Positions 10,576 to 22,396 of a stretch of DNA of 64,000 nt are shown here, piece by piece; position 1 is the first letter of the stretch; each line of letters begins with the position of its first letter. The translations under genes and the position numbers were made by a program. The DNA is from Marinococcus luteus (lineage in GTDB: Bacteria > Bacillota > Bacilli > Bacillales > Marinococcaceae). The stretch lies in NCBI RefSeq assembly GCF_900106595.1, contig NZ_FNNC01000001.1:985953-1049952 (forward strand), read 5' to 3'. The notes beneath the pieces are model-generated. The model was not told the DNA's origin, did not search any database, and was given only the letters and a program-made list of their open reading frames with translations.

Positions 10576-10609
10576 AAAAGCTTCCCTTCCCAACGACGGG
10601 AAAAGAAGC
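10576..10609 (-). terminator. Terminator after lapA
   Basis: A 12-base imperfect stem, GCTTCTTTTCCC with GGGAAGGGAAGC (rc of 10598-10609 and 10580-10591), is followed by six U residues on the minus strand. Confidence 0.75.
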
Positions 10610-10623
10610 GAAAATTACTGTAT

Positions 10624-10944
10624 TTATGATGAACGGCTGGATTTTCCTTTATCATCGTTTTCGTGCGTGGTGCCTGTTGTTCTTGAGCCGACAGAAGCAC
10701 TGTGATCGTCCGTAGCTTTCCGGAGACGACGCACTTCTGCTTTCAGCTTATAGATACGGAACATGCTGAGAAATCCTGCCACCATAGCCCCAAGTAGTAC
10801 AGAAACCAAAATGACAATAATCAGAGGCCATTCCCCTGTGCCAAACAATAAATTTACTTCTACACTATTTACATTAATCACGGCAAAAACAGCGATAATA
10901 AGTGCTAAAATCAGTCCCATGATTAAACCTGTTTGTGCTTTCAT
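10624..10944 (-). CDS. LapA-domain small membrane protein (YrvD-like)
   Basis: About 106 residues beginning MKAQTGLIMG, with two membrane helices (about residues 5-25 and 40-62). A short basic coiled-coil-like segment (YKLKAEVRRLRKATDD) and a polar tail follow. The layout matches LapA-domain proteins related to lipopolysaccharide assembly protein A; in Firmicutes the role is unknown. The start is set by AAAGGAG 7 bases upstream; longer in-frame starts lack such a site. It lies between secF and recJ as in B. subtilis. Confidence 0.8.
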   Translation of the reverse strand: MKAQTGLIMGLILALIIAVFAVINVNSVEVNLLFGTGEWPLIIVILVSVLLGAMVAGFLSMFRIYKLKAEVRRLRKATDDHSASVGSRTTGTTHENDDKGKSSRSS

Positions 10945-11008
10945 TTTTTCACTCCTTTCACAATCTGTGTTCTCCTTTATTATACCCGTATAATTGCAAA
11001 AATAACCA

Positions 11009-11040
11009 TAAAAAGCCTCCCTTTCAAAAAGGGAAGCTTT
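11009..11040 (-). terminator. Terminator after secF
   Basis: A 13-bp stem (11012-11024 with 11028-11040, with one G-U pair in minus-strand RNA) closes on a 3-base loop and is followed by UUA-rich sequence. It lies directly behind the secF stop. Confidence 0.65.
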
Positions 11041-11044
11041 CTTT

Positions 11045-11995
11045 TCATGGTTCCGGTTCTTCTTCTGCCGGCGCCTTTTCACGGTCCCGTTTAATTTTTT
11101 TCCAGTTCCAGATCACCCACAGCTGGGCAGCCAGGAAAATGGAGGAATACGTTCCAGCGACCAGGCCGACAAGCAGGGCCAGAGAAAATGACCGTATCCC
11201 TTCGCCTCCGAAAATAAACAGTGCCGCTGCCGCAAATACTACTGTCAGTACAGTATTGATAGAGCGCGTGAGCGTCTGATTCAGGCTGACATCCACTACT
11301 TCTGCGAGGTCTTCAAACGATTCAATTTCTTCTGCCGGCGGCATGTTTTCCCGGATCCGGTCAAACGTCACAATCGTATCGTTAATGGAATAACCTACAA
11401 TTGTTAGAACCGCTGCAATAAACGGCACATTCACTTCCACCTGCAACAGGCTGAAAAAGCCAATAATAAAGAAGGCATCGTGAAGAAGGGCAATAATCGA
11501 GGCAACTCCGTATAAAAACTGAAAGCGGATCGTAATATAAATTATCAGTCCGAGCGAAGCAATCAGCACAGATATAAATGCATTCTGTGCGAGCTCCTGG
11601 CCGACCTGCGGAGAGACAGTTCCCGTATTTGGAACGCTTCCGTATTCTTCTTCAAAATACGTTTGCACGGCAGCTATTTCCTCCTGGGAAAGCTCTCCGA
11701 TAAAGCGTGCGGAAGCAATTGTATTATTATCTCCGCCAAGCGTAATATCATCCGGCTCCAAATTCCCCTCCACCTCTTCAAAATCCGAGCGTACCTGTTC
11801 TTCGGTCAACGGCTCATCTGCGGAAACCTCTACTCTTGACCCGCTCTGAAAATCGATGCCAAGGTTTAAGCCGATCGTGGACAAAAGTATGCCTCCGGCA
11901 AGAATGTACGCGAGAGTAATCAGGAAAAAAACATTCCGGAATTTGACGAAAGGAATCACCCGTTTTAAGATCTTCCTGCTGTTATTAAGGTTCAT
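11045..11995 (-). CDS. secF: Protein translocase subunit SecF
   Basis: Partner of SecD; uses the proton or sodium gradient to help late protein export through SecYEG. About 316 residues with an N-terminal membrane helix, a periplasmic-type domain (GLNLGIDFQSGSRVEV) and five further helices carrying VGYSINDTIVTFDRIREN, the SecF signature. The ATG at 11995 is preferred over the GTG at 12004 because AAAGGAG lies 10 bases before it and only 1 base before the GTG. It overlaps the secD end by 11 bases. In B. subtilis the two subunits are one fused gene. Confidence 0.94.
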   Translation of the reverse strand: MNLNNSRKILKRVIPFVKFRNVFFLITLAYILAGGILLSTIGLNLGIDFQSGSRVEVSADEPLTEEQVRSDFEEVEGNLEPDDITLGGDNNTIASARFIGELSQEEIAAVQTYFEEEYGSVPNTGTVSPQVGQELAQNAFISVLIASLGLIIYITIRFQFLYGVASIIALLHDAFFIIGFFSLLQVEVNVPFIAAVLTIVGYSINDTIVTFDRIRENMPPAEEIESFEDLAEVVDVSLNQTLTRSINTVLTVVFAAAALFIFGGEGIRSFSLALLVGLVAGTYSSIFLAAQLWVIWNWKKIKRDREKAPAEEEPEP

Positions 11996-13286
11996 GGATG
12001 TCACGCTCCTTTACGCCAAACACTTTCGGTTTTTTATTAAAGATCCGGCTGTTCACCCACAGGCCGAGAAGCAGTCTTGTACCAAGCACTGCCGTAATGA
12101 AGCTTACCAGTATGCTCACGATCAGCATCAAGGCAAAGCCCTGCACCGAGCTTGTTCCGAAGTAGAAAAGCACCCCGGCAGCAATCAGGGTTGTGACGTT
12201 CGCGTCGATAATTGTACCGAGAGATCTTCTTGCTCCTGAACGGTACGCCGATAAAATGGATCTGCCATATTTTATCTCTTCTTTAATCCGTTCATACGTA
12301 ATAATATTCGCATCAACAGCCATACCTACCCCAAGAACAAGCGCCGCTATCCCTGGCAGCGTCAATACGCCCTGGATAAAGTTAAATACTGCCAACACAA
12401 AATAGATGTAAGTACTGAGTGTCAACACAGCGATAAAGCCAGTAAAACGGTAGAATACGAGCATGAATAAGAAAATCAGCCCGACACCGATAATCGTCGC
12501 AAAAATGGTTTTATCCATTGCCTGCTCACCCAATGAAGCACCGACCGAATTCGAATACACTTCTTCGAGGTCTACCGGCAGCGATCCTGAATTTAAAATG
12601 TCTGCAATGTTTTCTGCTTCTTCGACACTAAAGTCGCCTTCAATCTGAATGTCCTGTGTATACAGCGGCTCATCTACTGCCGGAGCAGAAATAAACTTCG
12701 GATCCTCCTTCGTTGCTTCTTCTTCGTAGGAATCCCCTTCTTCGTAATCCAGCCAGATGACCAGCCGGTTGTCTGGAGGCTGGTATTCATTAATAATATT
12801 TTCCGTCACCTCGCCAAACTGGTCCCCGTCTCTTAAGGAAACCGTGACGATTGGGTTGTTTGAATCGTCAAAGTTCACCGAAGCACTGTTTTCCTGAATG
12901 TCACTTCCGGATAACCGTTCGTTGTCGTCTACGTCCCTAATGCTCAGGTTCGCTTCTGTAGAAAGCAGCTCCCGTGCGGACTGCTGATCTTCAACACCAG
13001 CGAGCTGTACACGTATACGGTCCTCACCTTCAATGGTAATATTCGGCTCGGATACACCCAAAATGTCTACCCGCTGCGTCAGCGCAGCTACCGTGTTCTG
13101 CAAAGTTTCATCTGTAATTTCCTGTCCTTCTTCCTGAGGCTCTACTTCATAGAGCACTTCAAAACCGCCCTGAAGATCAAGCCCGAGGTCGATACCGTTC
13201 ACAATTTTTTCCGACGTTGGGATCATTAATGCCGCCAGCGCAAAAATAATTAAAAAGAAATAAACAATCCTTGATTTCTTCACCAT
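11985..13286 (-). CDS. secD: Protein translocase subunit SecD
   Basis: First subunit of the SecDF export motor. The 433 residues have an N-terminal helix, the signature GIDLGLDLQGGFEVLYEV, a P1-type extracytoplasmic domain (about residues 60-250) and five C-terminal helices with GMAVDANIITYERIKEEI. The extracytoplasmic part is very acidic. The gene ends inside secF, forming a two-gene unit rather than the fused SecDF of B. subtilis. Confidence 0.95.
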   Translation of the reverse strand: MVKKSRIVYFFLIIFALAALMIPTSEKIVNGIDLGLDLQGGFEVLYEVEPQEEGQEITDETLQNTVAALTQRVDILGVSEPNITIEGEDRIRVQLAGVEDQQSARELLSTEANLSIRDVDDNERLSGSDIQENSASVNFDDSNNPIVTVSLRDGDQFGEVTENIINEYQPPDNRLVIWLDYEEGDSYEEEATKEDPKFISAPAVDEPLYTQDIQIEGDFSVEEAENIADILNSGSLPVDLEEVYSNSVGASLGEQAMDKTIFATIIGVGLIFLFMLVFYRFTGFIAVLTLSTYIYFVLAVFNFIQGVLTLPGIAALVLGVGMAVDANIITYERIKEEIKYGRSILSAYRSGARRSLGTIIDANVTTLIAAGVLFYFGTSSVQGFALMLIVSILVSFITAVLGTRLLLGLWVNSRIFNKKPKVFGVKERDIHEP

Positions 13287-13441
13287 TCCAGGTTCATCCT
13301 CCCGTGCTTCGATCCGCCGTTATATGATACTTCTGCTCCCATAAATAAACCAGAGCGGAGCGTGCCGTCTGGTCCTTCTCTCCTTTATCCGTTCAATGTT
13401 TCTCAAACAAGAGCAATTATACGTATGCGCAGAATTAAATG

Positions 13442-13762
13442 TCAATCGACCTTTTCTGCTACATTGCCGCTCACCTGGGCCAGTATTTCCTCCAGAGCTT
13501 CATCATAGTTTTTCTTTTGTTCAATCTTTTTGTACGATTCGATCGTTTTCTGCTGCATGTAATCGTGCATTTTCATATGCAGAATCGTTTGCACAATTGT
13601 ATGTAATGCCGGGTCAGCCTTACGTTTTTTCATTTGGCTTACGCTCATTTCCCAGATTTCATCTATATGTATGTTTTTGTATCCCAGTGTTTCAAACTCC
13701 TTCACTTTGCTCTCAAGTGCCGGATAAACAACCGTCTTCCATTCTTCCCAGACTTTTTCCAT
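13442..13762 (-). CDS. comN: Post-transcriptional regulator, ComN family
   Basis: A 106-residue soluble, charged, helical protein (WEEWKTVVYPALESKVKEFETLGY, IDEIWEMSVSQMKKRKADPALHTIVQTIL) that I recognise as the ComN/YrzD family. In B. subtilis ComN promotes accumulation and localisation of late competence comE mRNA. It lies beside secDF as in B. subtilis. The function here is inferred from the family and position. No competence operon is in the window. Confidence 0.8.
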   Translation of the reverse strand: MEKVWEEWKTVVYPALESKVKEFETLGYKNIHIDEIWEMSVSQMKKRKADPALHTIVQTILHMKMHDYMQQKTIESYKKIEQKKNYDEALEEILAQVSGNVAEKVD

Positions 13763-13872
13763 CAGAACACCTCCTCCTTTTCATTATACTGAACCATGAA
13801 GATGTGGCAAACATACTTTTTTCACAGGATGAAAAAATTCCCGTTTATTCATAAACGGGAATTCTGTACAAA

Positions 13873-14124
13873 CTATTCATTTACTGTTTCGCGGACCGCG
13901 TTCCGGTCAAACGTCAATTTCATGCTGCCGTCCACGTCCACGATGATTTTGTTTTCATCAATAGCATCAATAGTGCCGTGTATACCGCCAATAGTAACGA
14001 TATGGTCACCCTTCTGCAGGTTTGCATGCATTTCCTTAATCCGCTTCTGCTGCTTTTGCTGCGGACGAATCAAAAGGAAATAGAATATGAGAAACATCAA
14101 AACCAATACGATAATTGTACTCAC
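13873..14124 (-). CDS. yajC: Preprotein translocase subunit YajC
   Basis: An 83-residue single-pass membrane protein. The N-terminal helix (VLVLMFLIFYFLLIRPQQKQQKRIKE) ends in the RPQQKQQK motif of the family. It is followed by a small soluble domain with GDHIVTIGGIHGTI. It associates with SecDF. The gene lies between comN and tgt, the standard arrangement. Confidence 0.95.
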   Translation of the reverse strand: MSTIIVLVLMFLIFYFLLIRPQQKQQKRIKEMHANLQKGDHIVTIGGIHGTIDAIDENKIIVDVDGSMKLTFDRNAVRETVNE

Positions 14125-14156
14125 TGTTTCACCCCTTGTCCCTTTAGCTTTCCGAT

Positions 14157-16336
<2,180 letters not shown>

Positions 16337-16411
16337 GGCTAACCCTTCCTATTCGTTCAATCACGTAAAACCAAAAGCTATTATATAAGAATTTACTGAT
16401 TTTTGCACGAA

Positions 16412-16437
16412 AGAAATCCAGCACCGCAAAGTGCTGG
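16412..16437 (-). terminator. Terminator after ruvB
   Basis: A 7-bp perfect stem, CCAGCAC with GTGCTGG (16418-16424 with 16431-16437), is followed on the minus strand by ATTTCTTTC. It lies 15 bases behind the ruvB stop. Confidence 0.55.
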
Positions 16438-16452
16438 CTCCTTAAACACGGC

Positions 16453-17460
16453 TCATGTATTATCTTCCTGATACGGATAACCAAAATGCTCGTACGCAAG
16501 CGGAGCCGCTTTTCTTCCTCGTGGCGTCCGCTGCAAAAATCCAATCTGCATCAGATACGGCTCATACACGTCTTCAAGCGTGTGAGCCTCCTCGCCGATC
16601 TTTGCCGCTATCGCCTCCACGCCGGCCGGGCCTCCCCGGAAGGTTTCAATTAAGCCGAGCAGGTATTTATGGTCGATGTGGTCAAGGCCGAGCTTATCCA
16701 CCTGCAGCCGTTCGAGTGCATGATTCGCCAGCTCCATCGTGATACTTCCGTCCCCCTGCACCTGCGCAAAATCACGCACTCGTCGCAGCAGCCGGTTCAC
16801 TACCCGGGGCGTCCCGCGGGATCTTCTGGCCAGCTCGTAGGCTGCCCCTTTATCAATATTGAGCTGGAATAAATCTCCCGACCGCCGGACAATTTCAGCC
16901 AGGTCCTCCTCCACGTAGTATTCCAGGCGCGCATGCACTCCGAAACGATCTCTGAGCGGTGCGGAGAGCAGGCCCGCTCTCGTAGTGGCGCCAATCAGCG
17001 TGAACGGGGGAAGATCAAGGCGGACAGAACGCGCAGAGCTGTCCTTGCCAATCACGATATCGATGCAAAAATCCTCCATAGCCGGGTAGAGGACTTCCTC
17101 CACCGCCCGGGGGAGCCGGTGTATCTCATCGATAAAAAGTACGTCACCGGGCTCGAGAGCTGTCATGACCGCGGCCAGATCTCCGGGCCTTTCAATAGCA
17201 GGGCCGCTCGTCGTCCGGATGTTTACATCCATCTCACGTGCAATAATCATGGCAAGCGTCGTTTTCCCAAGGCCGGGCGGTCCGTAAAGCAATGTATGGT
17301 CAAGCGGCTCTTCCCGAAGCTTCGCCGCTTCAATAAACACTTCCAGGTTTTCCTTTACTTTCCGCTGTCCGATATATTCCCGGAGCCGGTCCGGACGAAT
17401 GCTTTGTTCCACCAAATCTTCTCCTGATTCTGCTTCCTGAGAAACAATTCTATCTTCCAA
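16453..17460 (-). CDS. ruvB: Holliday junction branch migration ATPase RuvB
   Basis: The ring-shaped motor of branch migration. The 335 residues carry Walker [13 protein letters not shown], Walker [13 protein letters not shown], sensor 1 [11 protein letters not shown] and a C-terminal winged-helix domain. It follows ruvA with a 24-base gap, so the two are an operon. Confidence 0.98.
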   Translation of the reverse strand: MEDRIVSQEAESGEDLVEQSIRPDRLREYIGQRKVKENLEVFIEAAKLREEPLDHTLLYGPPGLGKTTLAMIIAREMDVNIRTTSGPAIERPGDLAAVMTALEPGDVLFIDEIHRLPRAVEEVLYPAMEDFCIDIVIGKDSSARSVRLDLPPFTLIGATTRAGLLSAPLRDRFGVHARLEYYVEEDLAEIVRRSGDLFQLNIDKGAAYELARRSRGTPRVVNRLLRRVRDFAQVQGDGSITMELANHALERLQVDKLGLDHIDHKYLLGLIETFRGGPAGVEAIAAKIGEEAHTLEDVYEPYLMQIGFLQRTPRGRKAAPLAYEHFGYPYQEDNT

Positions 17461-17484
17461 GAATTTTTCCTCCTCCGTTTTCTG

Positions 17485-18093
17485 CTATGTGAGCATCCAC
17501 TGCAGGGCTTTTCTTACATATTCATCTGCACTCAGCTGTTCTTTCTCCAAATGTGGGCGCACTTTTTTGATTTCTTTTTCTCCGTAGCCAAGAGCCGTCA
17601 GCGCTTCAAGCGCTTCCTCGAGGTCTCCGCCCGGCTGCTGCTCGTCAAGCAGGGACACCGGCGCTCCCGCAACTGTTACCGCATCATAAACGCCGGTCAG
17701 TTTTCCTTTCAGGTCGATAATCATCTGCTTTGCTGTTTTTTTACCGACCCCCGGGAATTTCGTTAAAAACGCTTCGTCTTCGTTTTCAATAGCTCCTACG
17801 ACCTGCCCCGGGTCCCCGGAGGCAAGAATCGCCTGAGCGCCTTTCGGCCCTATTCCCGAAACCTGCAGCAGCTGTTCAAACAGCTCGCGCTCTTTTCTTG
17901 AACGAAAGCCGTACAGACGATTCACGTCCTCTTTTACATACTGATATGTATATACTACTGTTTCTTCATCTGGCTGCTGGCCGTTAAATACAAAAGGATT
18001 GGAGCAATAGATTAAATAGCCGATCCCGTTGTTTTCAATCGTGATCGTGTCTCCTTTTATATGATCCACGCGTCCCTTTACGAATTCGATCAC
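17485..18093 (-). CDS. ruvA: Holliday junction branch migration protein RuvA
   Basis: Binds four-way junctions and loads RuvB. The 202 residues have an N-terminal OB domain ([29 protein letters not shown]), two helix-hairpin-helix motifs ([13 protein letters not shown] and [19 protein letters not shown]) and a C-terminal RuvB-binding domain ([15 protein letters not shown]). It is first in the ruvAB pair. Confidence 0.97.
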   Translation of the reverse strand: MIEFVKGRVDHIKGDTITIENNGIGYLIYCSNPFVFNGQQPDEETVVYTYQYVKEDVNRLYGFRSRKERELFEQLLQVSGIGPKGAQAILASGDPGQVVGAIENEDEAFLTKFPGVGKKTAKQMIIDLKGKLTGVYDAVTVAGAPVSLLDEQQPGGDLEEALEALTALGYGEKEIKKVRPHLEKEQLSADEYVRKALQWMLT

Positions 18094-18204
18094 TGTGGTC
18101 CTCTCCTTGCCTTATTGAAATGCGAACATGCTTTCCTATATCATAGCAAAGATCGCCCCCGTTGAAAAATGACTATTCGACCAGTCTGTCAAACGCCTTC
18201 GCGT

Positions 18205-18235
18205 TAAAAACCTTCCACCGGCGGGGTGAAAGGTT
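18205..18235 (-). terminator. Terminator after yebC
   Basis: On the minus strand an AAACCTTtCACC arm pairs with GGTGgAAGGTTT across a 5-base loop, with UUU following. The stem begins at the stop codon of the YebC-family gene. Confidence 0.65.
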
Positions 18236-18993
18236 TACGAGGAAACTTCCAGACGTTCCATCTGCTCTTCTTCTGCTTCAAAGTTATGGTACACGCTCTG
18301 CACATCATCATTATCTTCAAGCGTGTCGATCAATTTGAGCATTTTCCGGGCATGCTCATCTTCTAAATGGGTTTTCGTTTCCGGAATCATGGTAACCTCT
18401 GCCGTGGAAAAATGATACGTATGCTCCATAGCTCCTTTTACAGCTTCGAAATCATCGGGCTCAGTGTAAATATAAAAGCCGTGGTCATCGTACTCCATAT
18501 CATTAGCCCCAGCTTCCACCGCTTCAAGCATGAACGTGTCTTCATCAGCTTCAACATTTTCACGGTCTACGGCCAGAAAGCCTTCTTTATTGAAAAGAAA
18601 CGAGACGCAGCCATTCTCTCCGAGGTTTCCTCCGTTTTTATTAAAAGCGGCGCGAATATCCGCCACTGTGCGGTTTTTATTGTCAGTTAACGTTTTTACC
18701 ATTACAGCTGCTCCGCCAGGGCCGTACCCTTCGTACGTCATTTCTTCATACTGCAGTTCCGCGCCTTGTCCTTTTGCTTTTTTGATGGTCCGCGTAATAT
18801 TTTCATTTGGGATATTCGCTGCCCGCGCTTTTGTGATCGCCATACGCAAACGAAGATTCTGGTCGGGATCATCTCCTGCCTCCCGGACAGCGGCGAAAAT
18901 TTCCTTCGACAATTTCGTGAATATCTTTGCCCGTTTGGAATCCTGAGCTTCTTTGCGACGCTTAATATTGTTCCATTTCGAATGTCCTGCCAT
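18235..18993 (-). CDS. YebC/PmpR-family regulatory or translation factor
   Basis: About 252 residues beginning MAGHSKWNNIKRRKEAQD, the invariant family N-terminus. It includes NIPNENITRTIKKAKG and the long acidic C-terminal domain. Family members are described as DNA-binding regulators, and some as factors that relieve ribosome stalling at proline stretches. The start at 18993 is chosen by the conserved N-terminus and by a GGAG site. It lies near ruvA as in B. subtilis (yrbC). Confidence 0.95.
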   Translation of the reverse strand: MAGHSKWNNIKRRKEAQDSKRAKIFTKLSKEIFAAVREAGDDPDQNLRLRMAITKARAANIPNENITRTIKKAKGQGAELQYEEMTYEGYGPGGAAVMVKTLTDNKNRTVADIRAAFNKNGGNLGENGCVSFLFNKEGFLAVDRENVEADEDTFMLEAVEAGANDMEYDDHGFYIYTEPDDFEAVKGAMEHTYHFSTAEVTMIPETKTHLEDEHARKMLKLIDTLEDNDDVQSVYHNFEAEEEQMERLEVSS

Positions 18994-19052
18994 GACGTTT
19001 CTCCTTCCTGTCTTCACCGCCTGATATAGAATAAAATGGCGGCAGTTTTTAA

Positions 19053-19082
19053 TTTACAATAAAAACACATTACCGCTATGAT
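19053..19082 (+). promoter_or_regulatory. Promoter of niaR
   Basis: TTTACA (19053-19058), an 18-base spacer and TATGAT (19077-19082) lie 33 bases ahead of the niaR start. Confidence 0.55.
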
Positions 19083-19115
19083 ATAGAGTAGCACCCTACA
19101 AAGTGAGGTATTATC

Positions 19116-19673
19116 ATGCCTAATCATTCTTCGAAAAAAATGCTCGGAGCCGACCGGCGCAGTCAACTGCTCGAATGGCTGGAAATGTCCACCCGGCCGC
19201 TGACCGGAAGCTCTCTTGCTTCAAGGGCGAGCGTCAGCCGCCAGGTTATCGTCCAGGACATGTCTTTACTGAAAGCTCAGGGACATCCTATTCTCGCTAC
19301 ATCCCAGGGCTACATTATTATAAAAAATAAGGACACGGGCCAGAAAGTAAGAAAGCGCGTAGCCGTCTCCCATCCTTCCGATCCGGACAGCACCCTAAAG
19401 GAACTGTACTTGATTGTAGATCACGGGGGGAAAGTTATTGATGTTTCCGTCGAGCATCCCGTCTACGGAGATATTACCGCATCCTTAATGATTGAAAGCA
19501 GGATCGACGCGGACCGCTTTATCGAGAATATGAAAAACACAAATGCTTCCATGCTCTCAGAGCTGACCGCCGGCGTTCATCTTCACACCATTGAAATTCC
19601 TTCGCACGCCCAGTTCAATGTTCTGCTTGAAGCTTTAAAAAATCATGCCTACCTGATCAATGAGGACAATTAG
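19116..19673 (+). CDS. niaR: Nicotinate-responsive transcriptional repressor NiaR
   Basis: A 185-residue regulator with an N-terminal winged helix-turn-helix (about residues 14-65, LLEWLEMSTRPLTGSSLASRASVSRQ) and a C-terminal 3H domain. The 3H domain has three conserved histidines seen in VEHPVYGDI, GVHLHTIEIPSHAQ and neighbours. In Bacillus it represses NAD synthesis and niacin uptake genes when nicotinate is present. No nad or niacin transporter genes are nearby, so its targets lie elsewhere. It is convergent with pheA and the stop codons overlap by 4 bases. Confidence 0.92.
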   Translation: MPNHSSKKMLGADRRSQLLEWLEMSTRPLTGSSLASRASVSRQVIVQDMSLLKAQGHPILATSQGYIIIKNKDTGQKVRKRVAVSHPSDPDSTLKELYLIVDHGGKVIDVSVEHPVYGDITASLMIESRIDADRFIENMKNTNASMLSELTAGVHLHTIEIPSHAQFNVLLEALKNHAYLINEDN

Positions 19674-20569
19674 CCTGTTGTCCGGCTGTCTACTTTCGCC
19701 TCGGCCGCAGAGGGTTCAAAGCACGGATAATGCCCGAGGACCCGGACCCCGAAGCCGAGGGCTTCAAGCTCCGCAATAACGCCTGGAATCAAAATATCAT
19801 CCTCCGGCTGTTCCACGTCCATAACAAAAAAGTAATTTCCAATCCCGGTCTTCATTGGACGGGATTCAATTTTTGTTAAATTTAATTTCCGCCATGAAAA
19901 AGCTGCAAGTACTTGATGCAAAGCACCCGGATAGTCGGAGGGCAGCGTAATGACCATCGTCGTCCTCTCCGTTACTTTCTGTTCCTCCAAAAGACTTTCC
20001 GCCCGGTCCTCACTGCCTGCAAGCACCACAAAGCGGGTATGGTTGTTCGTATAGTCATGAATGTTCTCCTTCACAATCTCCAGGCCATACTGCTTCGCAG
20101 CAAGCCTGGTCGCGATAACCACACCTTCGGCAGTACCTTCACTCAGCTTTTTTGCAGCGGCACTGGTGGAATTTGTAAACTGCGCTTTCGTCTCCGGCAT
20201 CCACCGGCTTAAAAATTCATGGCACTGGGCGATGGCGTGCGGGTGTGAATGCACAAATTCCGCCTGCTCCCATTGCTCTTTTTCTCCCGGAAGAGCCAGC
20301 AGGTGCTGCTCAATCGGCACAGTCACTTCCCCAATAATCGGCAGTTCATGTTTATGAATCAAATAGTCCAGGGTCACATTCACCGATCCTTCGATCGCAT
20401 TTTCAAGCGGTACAACAGCAATATCTATCTCCTGCTGTTCCGTCAGCTTCATCCCTTCTGCAATCGTATCAAAGGGCTCAAGTACCTGCTCATGAAAAAG
20501 CACCCGGGCCGCCATTTCTGTAAAAGTGCCCCTCGGGCCAAGATATCCCACTCGCTTCACTCTTTCCAC
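19670..20569 (-). CDS. pheA: Prephenate dehydratase
   Basis: Converts prephenate to phenylpyruvate in phenylalanine synthesis. The 299 residues begin VGYLGPRGTFTEMAA and include the catalytic region TNSTSAAAKKL and FVVLAGSEDRAESLL. A C-terminal ACT domain carries the phenylalanine-binding ESRPMKTGIGNYFFVMD, so feedback inhibition is expected. It follows the ACT-domain gene pheB by 19 bases, as in B. subtilis. Confidence 0.97.
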   Translation of the reverse strand: MERVKRVGYLGPRGTFTEMAARVLFHEQVLEPFDTIAEGMKLTEQQEIDIAVVPLENAIEGSVNVTLDYLIHKHELPIIGEVTVPIEQHLLALPGEKEQWEQAEFVHSHPHAIAQCHEFLSRWMPETKAQFTNSTSAAAKKLSEGTAEGVVIATRLAAKQYGLEIVKENIHDYTNNHTRFVVLAGSEDRAESLLEEQKVTERTTMVITLPSDYPGALHQVLAAFSWRKLNLTKIESRPMKTGIGNYFFVMDVEQPEDDILIPGVIAELEALGFGVRVLGHYPCFEPSAAEAKVDSRTTG

Positions 20570-20588
20570 TCCTTTACGTTTCTACTCT

Positions 20589-21053
20589 TTACAGCGATCC
20601 GGACCCGACTATTTCAGCCTTTTCCACAAATTCCATTCCCTGGATTTTGCGTACAAAGTCACGGATTTCCAGACTGAGCGCCGACGTATCAACAGTTAAC
20701 GTGATGTTTGCCCGCCCCTGCAGCGGGATCGTCTGATTAATAGTCAGCACATTTGAATTCGCTTCTGCTACAATGCGCAGCAGCTCCGACAGGGAGCCGG
20801 AACGATCGGCGAGCTGGATTGATAATGTAATAATCTGCTCCTGTATCATCGTATGGAACGGGAAAATAGCATCCCGGTATTTGTAAAATGCGCTGCGGCT
20901 CAGATCCACATGCTGTACCGCTTCCGCCACCTTGTGCACCTTCCCGCTTTCGAGCAGTGCTTTTGCTTCCAACGTTTTCTGCATTGCATCTGTCAACAGA
21001 TCTTCCCGTACAAGATAGAAATGATCAATTCTGTCTGCCACTGCTTTCACCAC
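20589..21053 (-). CDS. pheB: ACT-domain protein PheB
   Basis: 154 residues: an N-terminal helical segment ([41 protein letters not shown]) and a C-terminal ACT domain ([29 protein letters not shown]). This is the UPF0735/PheB family found between obg and pheA in Bacillus. A role in aromatic amino acid regulation is assumed from context; no catalytic motif is visible. Confidence 0.92.
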   Translation of the reverse strand: MVKAVADRIDHFYLVREDLLTDAMQKTLEAKALLESGKVHKVAEAVQHVDLSRSAFYKYRDAIFPFHTMIQEQIITLSIQLADRSGSLSELLRIVAEANSNVLTINQTIPLQGRANITLTVDTSALSLEIRDFVRKIQGMEFVEKAEIVGSGSL

Positions 21054-21084
21054 ACTCTTTTATACTCTGATTTATACTGACTGC

Positions 21085-22374
21085 TTACCCATCAACAAAT
21101 TCAAACTCAAAGTCCAGCAGCCTTACTGTATCTCCGTGCTTAGCTCCGCGTTCACGCAGTGCTTCATCGACACCCATATTGCGCATTTTCCTTGAAAAGC
21201 GCTGCATCGAATCTTCGTGGGAGAGGTCCGCCATTCTATAGTGTTTTTCGATGTCCGGTCCGTACAGTACATAAGCACCGTCGTCGGCACGGCCGATATA
21301 AAACGGAGCTTCTTTTTCATCAAGCGTGTACACCACTTTCTCTTCCTGGTCCTCTTCATCATACAAATGAAAGGCAGGGGTCGTTTCCACCAGATCCGCC
21401 ACTCTTTGCAGAAGCGGCTGAATCCCCTGCTTTCGAAGTGTAGATACAGGAAATACTTCAATACCTTCCGGGAGCTTCTTTTTAAACTCTTCAAGCTGTT
21501 CCTCTGTGCCCGGCATGTCCATCTTGTTAGCCATTACTACCATCGGACGTTCAAGCAGCCGAAGGTTGTGCTCCCGCAGTTCTGCATTGATCTGCTGAAA
21601 ATCCTCAAACGGGTCCCGGCCTTCGAGCTCGCCGGCCATATCCACGATATGCACAAGCACCCGTGTCCGTTCAATATGACGTAAAAATTGGGCTCCGAGT
21701 CCAACGCCTTCATGGGCTCCGGCAATAAGTCCCGGCAGGTCCGCCATCACAAAGCTTTTTCCTTCTCCTGCATCCACAACGCCGAGGTTCGGCTTTAGTG
21801 TAGTAAATGGATAATCGGCAATCTTTGGCCGCGCCGCTGATACAATAGACAACAGCGTGGATTTACCAACGCTCGGAAAACCGACGAGACCAACATCTGC
21901 CAGCACCTTCAGCTCAAGCTGAATATCTTTTTCCTCCGCCGGCTCGCCTTTTTCGCTGATTTCCGGAGCCGGGTTGGAAGGGGAAGCAAATCGTGTGTTT
22001 CCACGGCCGCCCCGTCCGCCTTTTGCCACGACCACCCGTTGTTTGTGCTCTGTCAAATCCGCAATCATGACCTCGGAGCTGCGGTCGCGGATAATAGTGC
22101 CTGGCGGTACACGGACAATTAAATCTTCGCCGCCTCTGCCATGCTGGTTTTTGGATCTTCCGTTGTCCCCGCGCTTTGCCTTAAAGTGGCGCTGATACCG
22201 GAAGTCCATCAATGTTCTAAGTCCTTCATCCACTTCAAAAACGACATCTGCGCCTCTGCCTCCGTCACCTCCGGCCGGTCCGCCGTCCGGGACGTACTTT
22301 TCCCGACGAAAGGCGACCATGCCATCTCCGCCATCGCCGCCTTTTACATATAAATTTACGTGATCTACAAACAA
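21085..22374 (-). CDS. obg: Essential GTPase Obg
   Basis: A ribosome-associated GTPase also linked to sporulation and stress signalling. About 429 residues: a glycine-rich Obg fold ([28 protein letters not shown]), a G domain with Walker [29 protein letters not shown] and NKMD, and a C-terminal OCT domain. The TTG at 22374 gives [12 protein letters not shown], matching the known family N-terminus. It has GAGGTGA 5 bases upstream and leaves a 22-base gap to spo0B. The longer ATG-initiated form would overlap spo0B and has no comparable site. Confidence 0.96.
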   Translation of the reverse strand: MFVDHVNLYVKGGDGGDGMVAFRREKYVPDGGPAGGDGGRGADVVFEVDEGLRTLMDFRYQRHFKAKRGDNGRSKNQHGRGGEDLIVRVPPGTIIRDRSSEVMIADLTEHKQRVVVAKGGRGGRGNTRFASPSNPAPEISEKGEPAEEKDIQLELKVLADVGLVGFPSVGKSTLLSIVSAARPKIADYPFTTLKPNLGVVDAGEGKSFVMADLPGLIAGAHEGVGLGAQFLRHIERTRVLVHIVDMAGELEGRDPFEDFQQINAELREHNLRLLERPMVVMANKMDMPGTEEQLEEFKKKLPEGIEVFPVSTLRKQGIQPLLQRVADLVETTPAFHLYDEEDQEEKVVYTLDEKEAPFYIGRADDGAYVLYGPDIEKHYRMADLSHEDSMQRFSRKMRNMGVDEALRERGAKHGDTVRLLDFEFEFVDG

Positions 22375-22396
22375 CTCTTTCACCTCATTAGTATTC

